Notes: generated by a model from the sequence alone, not told the origin. Shown: positions 11,029-20,123, numbered from the stretch's first letter. The stretch is 36,766 nt of DNA from Rhodobacterales bacterium (GCA_030540655.1 JAUNVT010000016.1:1-36766); one strand, 5' to 3'. Numbers and translations: made by a program.

Positions 11029-12579
11029 CTATCTTTCGGTAAATTTCAGTTCAATCCGGCGATTCTGTGCGCGGGCCTCGGGCGTGGTCCCGGGCGCGAT
11101 CGGTTGGTACTGGCCAAATCCATTTGCCGCCAACCGGTTCGGCGGCACGCCGAGGAACTCTATCATATAACGGACGACAGAGAGCGCGCGTGCTTGGCTT
11201 AGCTCCCAGTTATCAGCAAACTCCGCAGTGGAGATCAAGGGCGCATTATCGGTATGGCCGTCGACCCGGATGATCCAATCGATTTCGTCAGGTATGTCAT
11301 CAACTACTTTTCTCAGGATCTCCGCGACCTGAGCGATGTCATTTTTGCCCGAGTCCGACAAAGTTGCTCGCCCCGGCGGGAAAAGAACCTCGGATGAGAA
11401 GACAAAGCGATCACCCTCGATCCGCACACCTTTCTGCGCGCCTAAGACATCCCTCAACCGGCCAAAGAATTCCGAGCGGTATTTCTCCAGATCCTGCTTT
11501 TCCGCCTCCAGAAGCTCATTCTTTTCCTGCTCGATCTCCCGGCGGCGCTTTTCCTCGGCCGCGACGTTGGCAAGTGCGGTGTTCAGATCCTGGCCGAGGC
11601 TATCGATCCTGACATCCTGCGCCGCCTCGCGCTCTCGCGAATCGTCCAGCAGGGCTTGCAGCTGACCCAATTGGTTGCGCAGGGCGGCTACCTGTTGATT
11701 CAGCAACTCGCGTGCCCTTAGCCCTTCCTCGCTCTGCGCCTTCTGCGTGGACAAGCTCCTGCGCGCCTCGCTGAGCAACGCCGCGCGTTCTTCGGCAGCG
11801 CTCATCTGCTCCTGCGCCTCTGCCTCGGCAGCCAGTTGCGCGGCCAATGCAGCAGCCAGTCGCTCTCGGACCTGCTCGAGAGATAGCTTCTGCTCCTCCT
11901 TCAGCGCGGCCAGCTCTGCCTTCATCGCCAGAAACTCGTCGTTCTGTTCTGCTTCAACTGCAAGCGCATCGGCGAGTTTCGCTTCCAGATCAGCGCCGCT
12001 GTCGCGCGCGGCCGCCAAAAGCGTCAGCGTTTCCTCCGCCCGGCGGCGCTGCTCCTCGAGTGCGAGAGTCATGGCGGTCAACTCAGTTTGCGAATTGGTC
12101 AATCTTTCGCGCAGGGCCTCCGCCGCACCGGCCTCGGCTTCGACCTCGTCGCGCAGCTCCGCCATGGCCTGTTCCAACGCGTCCTTGTCCAGAGCGAGGC
12201 GGTCGCGCGTGTCTTCAAGATCGGCAATCCGCGCCTCCGCCGCGGCCTTGCCTGAGGTCAGCGATGTGATCAGGGCGGTCTGTTCCTGCTGACGCTTTCG
12301 CGCATCCCCTAATGTAGCCGTCAGCGCGCCCACCCGGTCCGCCAGGCTGGCGCTGCGGTCCTGTTCCAGCCCCAGCGCACGCGAAAGCTCGGCGATTTCT
12401 GACGAAAGCGTGTCCAACTCGCTCTCTTGTCCCGTAATTGTCTCGCGCAGGGCGAACTGTACGACCATGAAAATGGTCAGCACGAACATCAGAACCAAGA
12501 GCAGCCCCGTCATCGCGTCTACGAAGCCCGGCCAGATCGAGGCTTGAAAACGATGCCCGCTGCGGCGCGATAGAGCCAT
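11029..12579 (-). CDS. MotB/OmpA-like peptidoglycan-binding protein with long coiled coil
   Basis: A 516-aa inner-membrane protein. A single transmembrane helix (about 16-44, WPGFVDAMTGLLLVLMFVL) carries an aspartate at residue 21, placed like the proton-binding aspartate of MotB. Residues about 48-385 are an almost uninterrupted Glu/Ala/Leu/Arg-rich coiled coil. The C-terminal 130 residues are an OmpA/MotB peptidoglycan-binding domain (VDGHTDNAP ... NWELSQARALSVVRYM ... GQYQPIAPG ... NRRIELKF). The linker is far longer than in flagellar MotB. It follows the MotA-like gene by two bases, so the two are translated together. No flagellar genes are near. It probably forms a proton-driven complex spanning the periplasm; its purpose is not known to me. 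Confidence 0.8.
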   Translation of the reverse strand: MALSRRSGHRFQASIWPGFVDAMTGLLLVLMFVLTIFMVVQFALRETITGQESELDTLSSEIAELSRALGLEQDRSASLADRVGALTATLGDARKRQQEQTALITSLTSGKAAAEARIADLEDTRDRLALDKDALEQAMAELRDEVEAEAGAAEALRERLTNSQTELTAMTLALEEQRRRAEETLTLLAAARDSGADLEAKLADALAVEAEQNDEFLAMKAELAALKEEQKLSLEQVRERLAAALAAQLAAEAEAQEQMSAAEERAALLSEARRSLSTQKAQSEEGLRARELLNQQVAALRNQLGQLQALLDDSREREAAQDVRIDSLGQDLNTALANVAAEEKRRREIEQEKNELLEAEKQDLEKYRSEFFGRLRDVLGAQKGVRIEGDRFVFSSEVLFPPGRATLSDSGKNDIAQVAEILRKVVDDIPDEIDWIIRVDGHTDNAPLISTAEFADNWELSQARALSVVRYMIEFLGVPPNRLAANGFGQYQPIAPGTTPEARAQNRRIELKFTER

Positions 12580-12581
12580 GT

Positions 12582-13796
12582 TCAGCCCTCACCCTCGGGA
12601 ATATCACGCCTCGCGCCGGGCACCCGATAGCTGCGACGGGGGCCGCGCGCCGTGTGGATTGCTGCCTTGAGCCCGGCCAGATCAGTGCGAAGCTCCGACA
12701 TGGTTTCCTGCCGTCCCGCGCTGATCTCCTCAAGGATACGCAGCATCTGCACATCGATCGAGCGCAAGCGCATCCGGCTTTCAGCATCCAGCACAGCGCC
12801 ATCGTGCACCTCCCGCGCGGCCAGCATCTCGATCAGCCGGTCCTGCCCGTCCGCCACCCGCTCCAATGTGGCGGAGTGGTCGCTCTCTTTTACGCTCTCG
12901 GCCAGCCGCTCCACCGCACGGGCCAGGACCGCGATCTGAGCGTCGACGGCAGCTTGGCCGCGATCTGACCGCACCAGCATCCGGTGCAGCGCATCCATCT
13001 GATCGCTCATCTGGTCCACGATGCCGGTCAGCATCGCCTGTTCGGGACTGCCATCCTCGGCGCCGGCGAATCCGACGCGGGTGATGGTGGTCATCCATTC
13101 CTCAAGTTCTCGGTAAAACCGGTTCTGGCCATGACCCGCGAACAGCTCCAGAAGGCCAACGATCAGCGACCCTGCAAGCCCCAGGAGCGACGAGGCAAAG
13201 GCCACCCCCATACCGCCCAGTTGCGACTGCAGGCCCGCCATCAGACGCGTGAACACTTCCACCCCGCCTTCACCTTCCTGCGGGGCAAGGCCTCGAATCG
13301 TTTCGACCAATGCAGGGACGGTGGTGGCCAAACCGTAAAATGTGCCCAGAAGGCCAAGGAAAATCAGCAGGTTGACGATGTACCGCGTGACCTCCCTTGC
13401 CTCGTCGATGCGCTGCGCCACCATGTCCTGCATCGAACGGGCAGAGGATTGCGAAATCTGCCTCCTCTTGCTGCGCTGGCGCAGCAGTGCGGCAAGTGGC
13501 GCCAGCAACAGCGGCGGCTTGGCCATCTCGTGCCCCTTGCTGTCGCTGGCAAAGCCTTCGATCCAGCGGGCCGAACCGATCAGTTGAAAGACCTGCCAGA
13601 AACAGGCAACCACCCCGATCAGGAAAACGAAAAAGATGAAACCGTTGAGGTAGGGATTCGCCTCGAACACCGGCAGCACGCTGGGCAGCGCCATGAAAGC
13701 ACCCGCCCCTGCCAATGCCAGAACAAGCACCATGATGACGATCTGGCGCCACGGCTGTGAAAAATGCGGCTCGACCCTGCGGTCCGGCTGGTCCAT
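12582..13796 (-). CDS. MotA/TolQ/ExbB-like proton channel protein
   Basis: A 404-aa membrane protein with four predicted helices (about 19-40, 51-73, 138-162, 194-219). The last two contain LLIFLGLLGTFYGLATTVPAL and GMGVAFASSLLGLAGSLIVG at about 142-162 and 195-212, the hallmark of the MotA_ExbB family. The C-terminal 180 residues are cytoplasmic, helical and rich in charged residues. I start it at ATG 13796, with GGGAG eight bases upstream. A longer frame from TTG at 13859 is unlikely because that TTG is part of a good -35 element. It pairs with the downstream MotB-like gene. The overall shape resembles stator units, but flagellar, Tol-Pal and TonB neighbours are absent. Confidence 0.8.
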   Translation of the reverse strand: MDQPDRRVEPHFSQPWRQIVIMVLVLALAGAGAFMALPSVLPVFEANPYLNGFIFFVFLIGVVACFWQVFQLIGSARWIEGFASDSKGHEMAKPPLLLAPLAALLRQRSKRRQISQSSARSMQDMVAQRIDEAREVTRYIVNLLIFLGLLGTFYGLATTVPALVETIRGLAPQEGEGGVEVFTRLMAGLQSQLGGMGVAFASSLLGLAGSLIVGLLELFAGHGQNRFYRELEEWMTTITRVGFAGAEDGSPEQAMLTGIVDQMSDQMDALHRMLVRSDRGQAAVDAQIAVLARAVERLAESVKESDHSATLERVADGQDRLIEMLAAREVHDGAVLDAESRMRLRSIDVQMLRILEEISAGRQETMSELRTDLAGLKAAIHTARGPRRSYRVPGARRDIPEGEG

Positions 13797-13830
13797 CTGG
13801 ACGCTCCCGACACTTGTTTCTGCTGCGCGC

Positions 13831-13859
13831 AGCCTACGCGGATCACTCCGCCGCGCCAA
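13831..13859 (-). promoter_or_regulatory. Promoter of the MotA/MotB-like pair
   Basis: Minus strand: -35 TTGGCG at 13854-13859, spacer 17, -10 TAGGCT at 13831-13836, predicting a start near 13824 and a leader of about 28 bases. It abuts the chaC stop (13864), so the pair can be transcribed separately from chaC. Confidence 0.4.
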
Positions 13860-13863
13860 CCCG

Positions 13864-14394
13864 TTAAGCGCAGAGCCCCCGGACCCGCCAGGCCAGCCAT
13901 TCCAGATCGTTATCCGCTATCCCGAGATCGGTCAGATGCGAGGCAGTGTTGTAGAGATAATCCGTATTCGTGCCGCGGTCACCCACGGCGCGGGCGATGA
14001 TGCGGGCCTGCTCCTCCAGCGGCAATGCACCACAATATTGGACATGATGCGCATCGATCACATAAGTCACCGCCTCGACCCGGCGGCCATCCAGCAGGGT
14101 AATATCCAGCATCCGCTCCAGATAGGCCGAGGAAATCAACTCGCGGGCACGAAGATATTCCAGCGTCGCGGCCTCCTGCCCCTCGGCCACCGCCATGGCG
14201 ACACCCTGACACCGCGCCCCGCGGCTTTCGTCCAAGGCAAGCACCAGCCCCGGCACATCCTCGGTTCCACGATGGTGAATCGAGCGCATGCAGAAACTGC
14301 GTGCATAATCGGGCAATGTCGCAATCTGCTGCTGTACCACGTTAAAACCGGGGTTCCATACCAGTGATCCGTACCCGAAAACCCACATCGTCAT
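13864..14394 (-). CDS. ChaC-like gamma-glutamylcyclotransferase
   Basis: A 176-aa protein of the ChaC/GGCT family, which in characterised members cleaves glutathione to 5-oxoproline and Cys-Gly in the cytoplasm. The defining WVFGYGSLVWNPGF segment is at residues 3-16, RSIHHRGTEDVPGLVLAL follows near 38-55, and CQGVAMAV and EYLRAREL come before the C-terminal helices. The start is the ATG at 14394, with GAGAGG seven bases upstream; an earlier ATG would lie in the promoter. It is divergent from the DUF2125 gene. Confidence 0.85.
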   Translation of the reverse strand: MTMWVFGYGSLVWNPGFNVVQQQIATLPDYARSFCMRSIHHRGTEDVPGLVLALDESRGARCQGVAMAVAEGQEAATLEYLRARELISSAYLERMLDITLLDGRRVEAVTYVIDAHHVQYCGALPLEEQARIIARAVGDRGTNTDYLYNTASHLTDLGIADNDLEWLAWRVRGLCA

Positions 14395-14419
14395 TGCCAA
14401 GCCTCTCTTGCCGTTTAGG

Positions 14420-14448
14420 TCTATAAACACGATCAGGCGAAAACGCAA
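14420..14448 (-). promoter_or_regulatory. Promoter of the chaC-like gene
   Basis: Minus strand: -35 TTGCGT at 14443-14448, spacer 17, -10 TATAGA at 14420-14425. The predicted start is near 14413, about 19 bases before the ATG. Confidence 0.5.
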
Positions 14449-14460
14449 AAGGGGCGAAAC

Positions 14461-15477
14461 ATGCGGATAGTGCTGGCGATAGCAATCGCATTGGCGATGG
14501 CATGGTCCGGATATTGGTTTATCGGATCGTCCGCCCTGCGCTCAGAGGTTGTGGACTGGTTCGAAACCGCGCGCTCTGAGGGGTGGATGGCAGAATACGG
14601 CGATCTGTCGGTACGGGGTTTCCCCAGCCGTTTTGATGCCACGTTGACGGACGTGTCACTCGCCGATCCAAAATCGGGGCTGGGATGGCAGGCGCCGTTT
14701 TTCCAGCTCCTGACGCTCAGCTATACGCCGAACCACGTGATCGGGGTCTGGCCGCACCGGCAACAGGTGCAGACGCCGCACGATAGCTATACCCTCGACA
14801 CCGGGGACATGCGCGCATCCGTGATCCTTGACGCGAGCACGGCAATCTCGCCCCGGCGCATCACCCTGACTGCCAAGGGCATCACTCTGTCGCCTGAGAG
14901 CAGGGAGGGTGCCGTCTCGGCCGCATCCCTGCGGCTGGCCACGCAGCGTCTGGAGGATGTCGTGGGGACCGAAAATGCACGCTATCATCTGGGACTGGCG
15001 GCCAAGGATGTGGCGCCCCCGGCATCCCTCATGGTGCAGATCGACGAAGCAGGCACGGTACCGCGCGTGATCGAGACGCTGATGGCGGATGTCCTCGTGG
15101 ATTTCGATGTCCCTTGGGACCGCCGCGCGGTCGAGGAGGCACGCCCTCAGCCCACGCGCATCGCCATAAAGAACGCCGATATCGAATGGGGCACCATGTC
15201 GCTGGGGGCCTCGGGCGTGCTCTCGGTCGATCTGGGCGGGCGGCCGAACGGGACGTTGACTGTGAAGGTGCGGCACTGGCACCAGTTGCTGGAGGTTGCA
15301 ACGCGCGCCAAATGGCTGGAGCCGGACGTCGCCGCAACTTTCGAAAAGGCTCTGTCGGCCCTTGCCGGGATGCAGGACAATGCCAGATCGCTCGAGGTCT
15401 CCTTGCGAATGACGGGCGGACTGATCTGGATTGGCCCGCTCCCCGTTGGGCCCGCACCGGTCTTGCATCTGCGCTAG
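14461..15477 (+). CDS. DUF2125 family protein, membrane-anchored or exported
   Basis: A 338-aa protein with an N-terminal hydrophobic segment (residues 3-21, signal anchor or signal peptide), then a long beta-rich body with SVRGFPSRFDATLTDV (about 50-65) and SPRRITLTAKGITL, which I recognise as alphaproteobacterial DUF2125. The function is not established. The rest is expected to lie in the periplasm or envelope. An AAAAGGGG lies before the ATG. The gene diverges from chaC, and its last four bases overlap the convergent extensin-like gene. Confidence 0.75.
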   Translation: MRIVLAIAIALAMAWSGYWFIGSSALRSEVVDWFETARSEGWMAEYGDLSVRGFPSRFDATLTDVSLADPKSGLGWQAPFFQLLTLSYTPNHVIGVWPHRQQVQTPHDSYTLDTGDMRASVILDASTAISPRRITLTAKGITLSPESREGAVSAASLRLATQRLEDVVGTENARYHLGLAAKDVAPPASLMVQIDEAGTVPRVIETLMADVLVDFDVPWDRRAVEEARPQPTRIAIKNADIEWGTMSLGASGVLSVDLGGRPNGTLTVKVRHWHQLLEVATRAKWLEPDVAATFEKALSALAGMQDNARSLEVSLRMTGGLIWIGPLPVGPAPVLHLR

Positions 15478-16373
15478 CGGCAATAACTGCCGCTGTTGCG
15501 GCTGGCAGTATCGAAATGGAAATGGTCGCGGTGGAACCTGTCTGATTCGGGGCCGAGAACCGTTGCAAATGGCCCGCAGGCGGACCTGTGCATCCGGCTC
15601 AGAATGCGCCCCTTCTTTCCACCACCCCAATCGTCCAGTACCGAAATGGTTCGTCCATCGCGCAGTTGAAAGCCTGCAATATCAATGGCGTGCCCTTTGC
15701 CGTGTTCGGATACCTTGCCGCCGACCTGATTATTTCGGGTGCGACAGGAATAATGTGCGGCCACCCGCAATTGTGCCACGCCGCCGCCATAGCCAGATAT
15801 CGCGGGCGCCATTCCCTGCCGCATCCACGCCTTGATCGTGCGGGCGGTCCGGCAGTCCATCAGCGCATGCTGGCTGAGCGCAACGCCACTGATGCTGCGC
15901 ACTTTGACTGCGTCCTCGATGCCGCATTCGTCCAACTTGCCCGGCACGACCCCCACTTCCTCGCCCTGAATGGCCGCATCTCCGCAGAGAGCACCGCGCG
16001 TCAAGGTCTGTTCGCGCTCCTGTGTATTGCGGCCAATGCCGGACGGGCGCAGCGGGGGCCTGAGCAACGCCATCAGCCCGGCACGTTCCGGGTTTTGTTC
16101 TATCAACGGCAAACTGAAATCCAACGCGACGCCGGGCTGAACGGGCGCTATCGGGATTGGATACGGCATGGAGGCGCGGCTGAGCGCCTCGGCGTTCTGC
16201 GCGTTTTCGGGCCGCGCCACGGGTCGCAGCGGTTCATAAAGCAGGCGAGCGGGAGCGACCTCTGGTTGCAAATGCGCAGGCCGGGCGACAGGGCGCAGGG
16301 ATGTCTGGAGTCCGTCTGCGGATGCGGCGCCTGTCGCTGCGATCAACGCAAGAAGGGCCGCTATACGTCTCAT
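15474..16373 (-). CDS. Extensin-like C-terminal domain protein, likely periplasmic M15-type hydrolase
   Basis: A 299-aa protein with a clear signal peptide (about 1-19), a proline-rich region with repeated RPVARP motifs (about 27-95), and the Extensin-like_C domain (about 125-299). The domain contains SEHGKGHAID at 222-231 and HRDHFHFD at 281-288. These match the SxHxxGxAxD and C-terminal His zinc-ligand pattern of M15/VanY peptidases: H224, D231, H284 or H286. All six cysteines (130, 150, 174, 210, 266, 298) lie in this domain, which fits disulfides in the periplasm. Peptidoglycan peptide hydrolysis is inferred. The start overlaps the tyrA stop by four bases (ATGA). Confidence 0.75.
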   Translation of the reverse strand: MRRIAALLALIAATGAASADGLQTSLRPVARPAHLQPEVAPARLLYEPLRPVARPENAQNAEALSRASMPYPIPIAPVQPGVALDFSLPLIEQNPERAGLMALLRPPLRPSGIGRNTQEREQTLTRGALCGDAAIQGEEVGVVPGKLDECGIEDAVKVRSISGVALSQHALMDCRTARTIKAWMRQGMAPAISGYGGGVAQLRVAAHYSCRTRNNQVGGKVSEHGKGHAIDIAGFQLRDGRTISVLDDWGGGKKGRILSRMHRSACGPFATVLGPESDRFHRDHFHFDTASRNSGSYCR

Positions 16374-17287
16374 CCACTGCGAGCCCGACCAAAATCGGGC
16401 GCATCGGTATCCTGCCCCGCCTCAATGATACCCCGGCGGATGGCACGGGTGCGGGTGAAATAGGCGTGCAAATGATCACCGTCACCCTTGCGGATCGCGC
16501 GTTGGAGCGCGAACAATTCTTCGGTGAAGCGACCCAGAATTTCCAGCGTCGCCTCCCGGTTATTCAGGAACACATCCCGCCACATGGTCGGATCGCTGGC
16601 GGCAATGCGAGTGAAATCCCGAAAACCGGCGGCGGAATATTTGATCACCTCGCTATCGGTCACGCGGCGCAGATCATCGGCGACGCCGACCATTGTGTAG
16701 GCAATCAGGTGCGGCGTGTGACTGGTTACTGCCAGCACCAGATCATGATGATCGGCCTCCATCTCGTCGGTTTGCGCGCCGATGCCGCGCCACAGCGCCT
16801 CCAGCCTATCCACGGCGGCGCGGTCCGCGCCCTCCTGCGGTACAATCAGGCACCAGCGATTATCGAACAGTGTCGCAAAGCCCGAGCGCGGTCCGGAATG
16901 TTCCGTCCCCGCCAGGGGATGCGCCGGGACAAAATGGACGTTTTCTGGCAGATGGGGCGCAACCGCGTCAATCACCGCCCGCTTGACCGAGCCCACATCG
17001 CTGACAGTCGCGCCCGGCTTCAGATTCGGCGCGATTTCTACCGCGACATCGCCCATCACGCCAACGGGAACGCACAGCACCACCAGATCGGCGCCCTCGA
17101 CGGCGGCGGCGGCAGTATCCTCGATCCGGTCGCACAGACCGATCTCGCGCGCGGTGGCGCGCGTCGCATGTGACCGGGCATAGCCGACCACTTCGCCCGC
17201 CAGACCGCCGCGGCGTATCGCCAGCGACATGGATCCGGCGATCAGGCCAAGACCGATCAGCGCGATCCGGTCATAAATCACGCTCAT
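16370..17287 (-). CDS. tyrA: Prephenate/arogenate dehydrogenase
   Basis: A 305-aa NAD(P)-dependent enzyme of tyrosine biosynthesis that oxidatively decarboxylates prephenate or arogenate. The Rossmann loop GLGLIAGS is at 12-19, and [11 protein letters not shown] at 123-133 contains the catalytic histidine. The C-terminal helical dimer domain has [12 protein letters not shown] and [18 protein letters not shown], here noted as the usual family landmarks. It has no chorismate mutase or ACT domain. It overlaps hisC upstream and the extensin-like gene downstream by four bases each. Which of the two substrates is used cannot be read from the sequence. The name tyrC is sometimes used for this form. 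Confidence 0.9.
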   Translation of the reverse strand: MSVIYDRIALIGLGLIAGSMSLAIRRGGLAGEVVGYARSHATRATAREIGLCDRIEDTAAAAVEGADLVVLCVPVGVMGDVAVEIAPNLKPGATVSDVGSVKRAVIDAVAPHLPENVHFVPAHPLAGTEHSGPRSGFATLFDNRWCLIVPQEGADRAAVDRLEALWRGIGAQTDEMEADHHDLVLAVTSHTPHLIAYTMVGVADDLRRVTDSEVIKYSAAGFRDFTRIAASDPTMWRDVFLNNREATLEILGRFTEELFALQRAIRKGDGDHLHAYFTRTRAIRRGIIEAGQDTDAPDFGRARSG

Positions 17288-18369
17288 CGCGCGGTGGCCA
17301 TGAACTGCCCCACGGCATGTGCCACGCGGCGGCAGCTGGATTCGTCGCCCACCGTGATGCGCAAGGCATTGGGCAGGTTGTATCCCGCCACCCGGCGCAC
17401 GATCAGTCCTTGCGATTGCAAATGCTCGTCACAGGCCTCGGCCTCGGCTTGGCTTGCGAAACGCGCCAGAATGAAATTGCCATGCGATATGTCTGACGGA
17501 ACCCCATGTTCGCCCAGCGCCTCGGCCAGCCATGATCGCCAGCGGGCGTTCATCTCGCGGCATTTATCGGCCCATGCAATGTCGCGCACCGCAGCCTCGG
17601 CGGCGGCAAGCGCGGCGGAAGATACATTGAACGGACCGCGCACCCGCGACAGCACGGCGATGACGTGATCGGGCCCATAGGCCCAGCCGACCCGCAAACC
17701 CCCAAGGCCGTAAAGCTTGGAAAAGGTCCGGGTCATCACGACGTTCGGGCGCGCCTCGACGAGGGACGCGCCCCCGTCGTAGCCTTCGACATATTCGGCA
17801 TAGGCGCCGTCAATCACCAGCAACACGTGGTCCGGCAAGCCATCTGCCAGCCGCGCCATCTCGGACGCGCCGATCATCGTGCCGGTGGGGTTGTTGGGGT
17901 TGGCGAGGAAGACCAGCCGCGTTGCGTCGGTGCAGGCGGCCAGAATGGCGTCGACATCTGTGAGACGCTCGCGCTCGGGCACCTCGACGGGGGTGGCGCC
18001 ATTGGCGAGCGCGCTGATGCGATACATCGCAAAGCCGTGCTCGGTATGGATCACCTCATCCCCCGGCCCCGCATAGGACTGGCAAAGCAGCGAGATGATC
18101 TCGTCACTGCCCGACCCGCAGATGATCCGCCCGGCGTCCAGCCCGTACACGTCGGCAATGGCCTCGCGCAGTTCCGCATGATCCGAGGACGGATAGCGAT
18201 GCATATCGTGGGCGGTCCTGCGAAACGCCTCCTTTGCGGCCTCGCTCGGACCCAACGGGTTTTCGTTCGAGCTGAGCTTGACGGTATTGGCAATCCCCGG
18301 CAGGTGCGACACCCCGCCCTGATAGGGTGCGATGTCCAGAATACCCGGCTGCGGTGTGATATTGCTCAT
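17284..18369 (-). CDS. hisC: Histidinol-phosphate aminotransferase
   Basis: A 361-aa fold-type I PLP aminotransferase. It converts imidazole acetol phosphate to histidinol phosphate in histidine biosynthesis, and related enzymes also act on aromatic amino acid precursors. [12 protein letters not shown] is near 31-42, NPNNPTG at 157-163, the PLP-contacting aspartate at D187, and the Schiff-base lysine in [15 protein letters not shown] at K218. GGAGGGG lies upstream of the ATG. Coupling by a 4-bp overlap to tyrA suggests it may also supply the aromatic transaminase step. A second HisC-like protein is encoded about 2.6 kb away. Confidence 0.92.
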   Translation of the reverse strand: MSNITPQPGILDIAPYQGGVSHLPGIANTVKLSSNENPLGPSEAAKEAFRRTAHDMHRYPSSDHAELREAIADVYGLDAGRIICGSGSDEIISLLCQSYAGPGDEVIHTEHGFAMYRISALANGATPVEVPERERLTDVDAILAACTDATRLVFLANPNNPTGTMIGASEMARLADGLPDHVLLVIDGAYAEYVEGYDGGASLVEARPNVVMTRTFSKLYGLGGLRVGWAYGPDHVIAVLSRVRGPFNVSSAALAAAEAAVRDIAWADKCREMNARWRSWLAEALGEHGVPSDISHGNFILARFASQAEAEACDEHLQSQGLIVRRVAGYNLPNALRITVGDESSCRRVAHAVGQFMATAR

Positions 18370-18433
18370 GAGGCCCCTCCAACAGCGCCCGTTTTAGCCA
18401 CCGTGCCCGGCCTTGACCAGCACCAAACATGAA

Positions 18434-18461
18434 GGGCCGCGCCCGTTTCCCGGCGCGGCCC
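18434..18461 (-). terminator. rpsD terminator
   Basis: Twenty-eight bases past the rpsD stop, a perfect 10-bp stem (GGGCCGCGCC/GGCGCGGCCC) with an 8-base loop is followed by TTCATG, a weak T tail. It separates rpsD from hisC on the same strand. Confidence 0.55.
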
Positions 18462-18488
18462 CCATCCTGTGGCATATGCGCAGATGAC

Positions 18489-19109
18489 TTAGTTCTGCGC
18501 GTAGAATTCGATGACCAGATTGGGCTCCATCACGACCGCATAGGGCACATCCGTCAGGCCCGGCGTGCGAATGAACGTCGCCTTCATCTTGGAATGGTCA
18601 GCCTCGATATAATCGGGCACATCACGCTCGGCCAGCTGCGTGGCTTCCAGAAGGACGGCCATCTGCTTGGACTGCTCCCGCACCTCGATCACGTCGCCTT
18701 CCTTGACACGGTAGGACGGGATATTGACGCGGTTGCCGTTCACGGTGACATGGCCGTGATTCACGAACTGGCGGGCGGCAAAGACGGTCGGCACGAACTT
18801 GGCGCGGTAGACGACCGCGTCCAGACGGCGTTCCAGCAGGCCGATCAGGTTCTCGCCGGTGTCACCCTTGACGCGGGCAGCCTCGACATAGACACGCTTG
18901 AACTGCTTTTCCGTCAGATCGCCGTAATAGCCCTTGAGCTTCTGCTTGGCGCGCAGCTGCAGACCGAAATCGGAAATCTTGGCCTTGCGGCGCTGGCCGT
19001 GCTGGCCGGGGCCATATTCGCGGCGGTTCACGGGGGATTTGGGACGGCCCCAGATGTTTTCGCCCATGCGGCGGTCGAGCTTGTACTTGGCAGACGTGCG
19101 TTTTGTCAC
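18489..19109 (-). CDS. rpsD: 30S ribosomal protein S4
   Basis: A 206-aa primary 16S rRNA-binding protein that starts assembly of the 30S body. The N-terminal part has [23 protein letters not shown] near 13-35, the alphaproteobacterial form without a zinc cluster. The S4 RNA-binding domain lies at about 95-160 ([28 protein letters not shown]). It stands alone, outside the ribosomal-protein clusters, with its own promoter and terminator, as in many alphaproteobacteria. Autoregulation by S4 is known in other bacteria; I cannot judge it here. Confidence 0.97.
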   Translation of the reverse strand: MTKRTSAKYKLDRRMGENIWGRPKSPVNRREYGPGQHGQRRKAKISDFGLQLRAKQKLKGYYGDLTEKQFKRVYVEAARVKGDTGENLIGLLERRLDAVVYRAKFVPTVFAARQFVNHGHVTVNGNRVNIPSYRVKEGDVIEVREQSKQMAVLLEATQLAERDVPDYIEADHSKMKATFIRTPGLTDVPYAVVMEPNLVIEFYAQN

Positions 19110-19205
19110 GGCTGATCTCCTTCTTTATCTGCGAAGGGCGTTGTCCTTTGGATCTCTCCCGACAGGCATCCCCTTGCGAGGGCCACCAACACCAATGAAG
19201 CCGCG

Positions 19206-19233
19206 CTTATATCGCGCATCGGAGCAGAGTCAA
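19206..19233 (-). promoter_or_regulatory. Strong promoter of rpsD
   Basis: Minus strand: -35 TTGACT at 19228-19233, spacer 16, -10 TATAAG at 19206-19211. It is the closest match to the E. coli consensus in the window, as expected for a ribosomal protein gene. The leader would be about 90 bases. Confidence 0.6.
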
Positions 19234-19284
19234 CGCCCGCCCGGTTGTTATTTCAGGCAACAAGAAATCCTATGCTCGCCGCCT

Positions 19285-19314
19285 TTGGCTGGACTTGGTC
19301 GCGGCACGTGATTA
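19285..19314 (+). promoter_or_regulatory. Possible promoter of smpB
   Basis: -35 TTGGCT at 19285-19290, spacer 18, -10 TGATTA at 19309-19314. The smpB ATG lies only 10 bases beyond the -10 and has no Shine-Dalgarno, so the transcript may have almost no leader. Confidence 0.35.
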
Positions 19315-19324
19315 GATCGCCCCC

Positions 19325-19801
19325 ATGGCAAAATCGGATCAGAACAAGAACTACAAGGTGATCGCCGAAAACCGGCGTGCGCGCTATGACTATGCGATCG
19401 AGAATGATATCGAATGCGGTATCATCCTTGAGGGGTCCGAGGTGAAATCGCTGCGGACAGGCGGCGCGAATATCGCCGAAAGCTATGCCGCTGTAGAGGA
19501 TGGCGAGTTGTTTCTGGTGAACAGCTATATTGCGCCCTACAAGCAGGCCAAGACCTTCGGCCACGAGGAAAAGCGCCGGCGCAAGCTGCTGGTCTCGCGC
19601 CGCGAAATGGCGCGCCTGTGGTCGGACACGCAGCGCAAAGGCATGACGCTGGTGCCGCTGGTGCTCTATTTCAACCATCGCGGACTGGCCAAGCTGAAGA
19701 TTGGCATCGCGAAGGGCAAGAAGAATCATGACAAGCGCGAAACCGAGGCCAAGCGCGACTGGGGCCGCCAAAAACAACGTCTGCTGAAGGACCACCGGTG
19801 A
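19325..19801 (+). CDS. smpB: SsrA (tmRNA)-binding protein SmpB
   Basis: A 158-aa protein that brings tmRNA to stalled ribosomes for trans-translation. The oligonucleotide-binding fold shows [32 protein letters not shown] and the basic C-terminal tail with [16 protein letters not shown], which inserts into the mRNA channel in characterised homologues. The length is typical. It is divergent from rpsD, and its stop overlaps the ATG of the next small gene. The tmRNA gene itself was not found in the window. Confidence 0.96.
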   Translation: MAKSDQNKNYKVIAENRRARYDYAIENDIECGIILEGSEVKSLRTGGANIAESYAAVEDGELFLVNSYIAPYKQAKTFGHEEKRRRKLLVSRREMARLWSDTQRKGMTLVPLVLYFNHRGLAKLKIGIAKGKKNHDKRETEAKRDWGRQKQRLLKDHR

Positions 19802-20046
19802 TGGAATTGCTGGTCGCCATGATGTCGGGAGCGATTGGCGGAGCCGTACTGCGGGGTCGGATGCCGCTGATGCTGGCGACGGGTCTGGGTATCGCGGCGG
19901 GGGCTGCGGCCTGGTATCTGCTGGTGCTGGCCGGGCCGGGACCGCAAGCGGGGCCAATACTCATTGTTCACGCCATTGCCGGGGCGGCACTCGGCGCAGC
20001 GGCAATGGCGGGCACCGGGCTGGCAAGGCGGCGTCTGGGGGGGTGA
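19801..20046 (+). CDS. Small hydrophobic membrane protein, unknown function
   Basis: An 81-aa protein starting at the ATG that shares one base with the smpB stop (TGATG), so it is probably translated by reinitiation. It has three likely transmembrane stretches (about 3-17, 23-46 and 52-74), rich in glycine and alanine, and a short basic C-terminus (ARRRLGG). I recognise no family. The in-frame GTG at 19798 is an alternative start. Its coupling to smpB may only reflect genome compaction. Confidence 0.55.
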   Translation: MELLVAMMSGAIGGAVLRGRMPLMLATGLGIAAGAAAWYLLVLAGPGPQAGPILIVHAIAGAALGAAAMAGTGLARRRLGG

Positions 20047-20068
20047 CATGCCTGGCTTGGGCGCGGGC

Positions 20069-20097
20069 TTGCCTTGAACGCGGGGCGGCGATAGGCA
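20069..20097 (+). promoter_or_regulatory. Promoter of sseA
   Basis: -35 TTGCCT at 20069-20074, spacer 17, -10 TAGGCA at 20092-20097. The predicted start is about 20 bases before the sseA ATG. Confidence 0.45.
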
Positions 20098-20123
20098 GGA
20101 CAGAGTGAACGTGGGGAAATATC

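Noticed and set aside
11029-13796. Zorya-type anti-phage defence system
   Set aside because: Only a MotA/MotB-like pair is present. No ZorC, ZorD or ZorE-like gene is next to it, the long extension is on the B partner rather than the A partner, and the neighbours are housekeeping genes.
13797-13859. N-terminal extension of the MotA-like protein from TTG at 13859
   Set aside because: The TTG is the start of a TTGGCG-N17-TAGGCT promoter, and a good Shine-Dalgarno precedes the later ATG at 13796.
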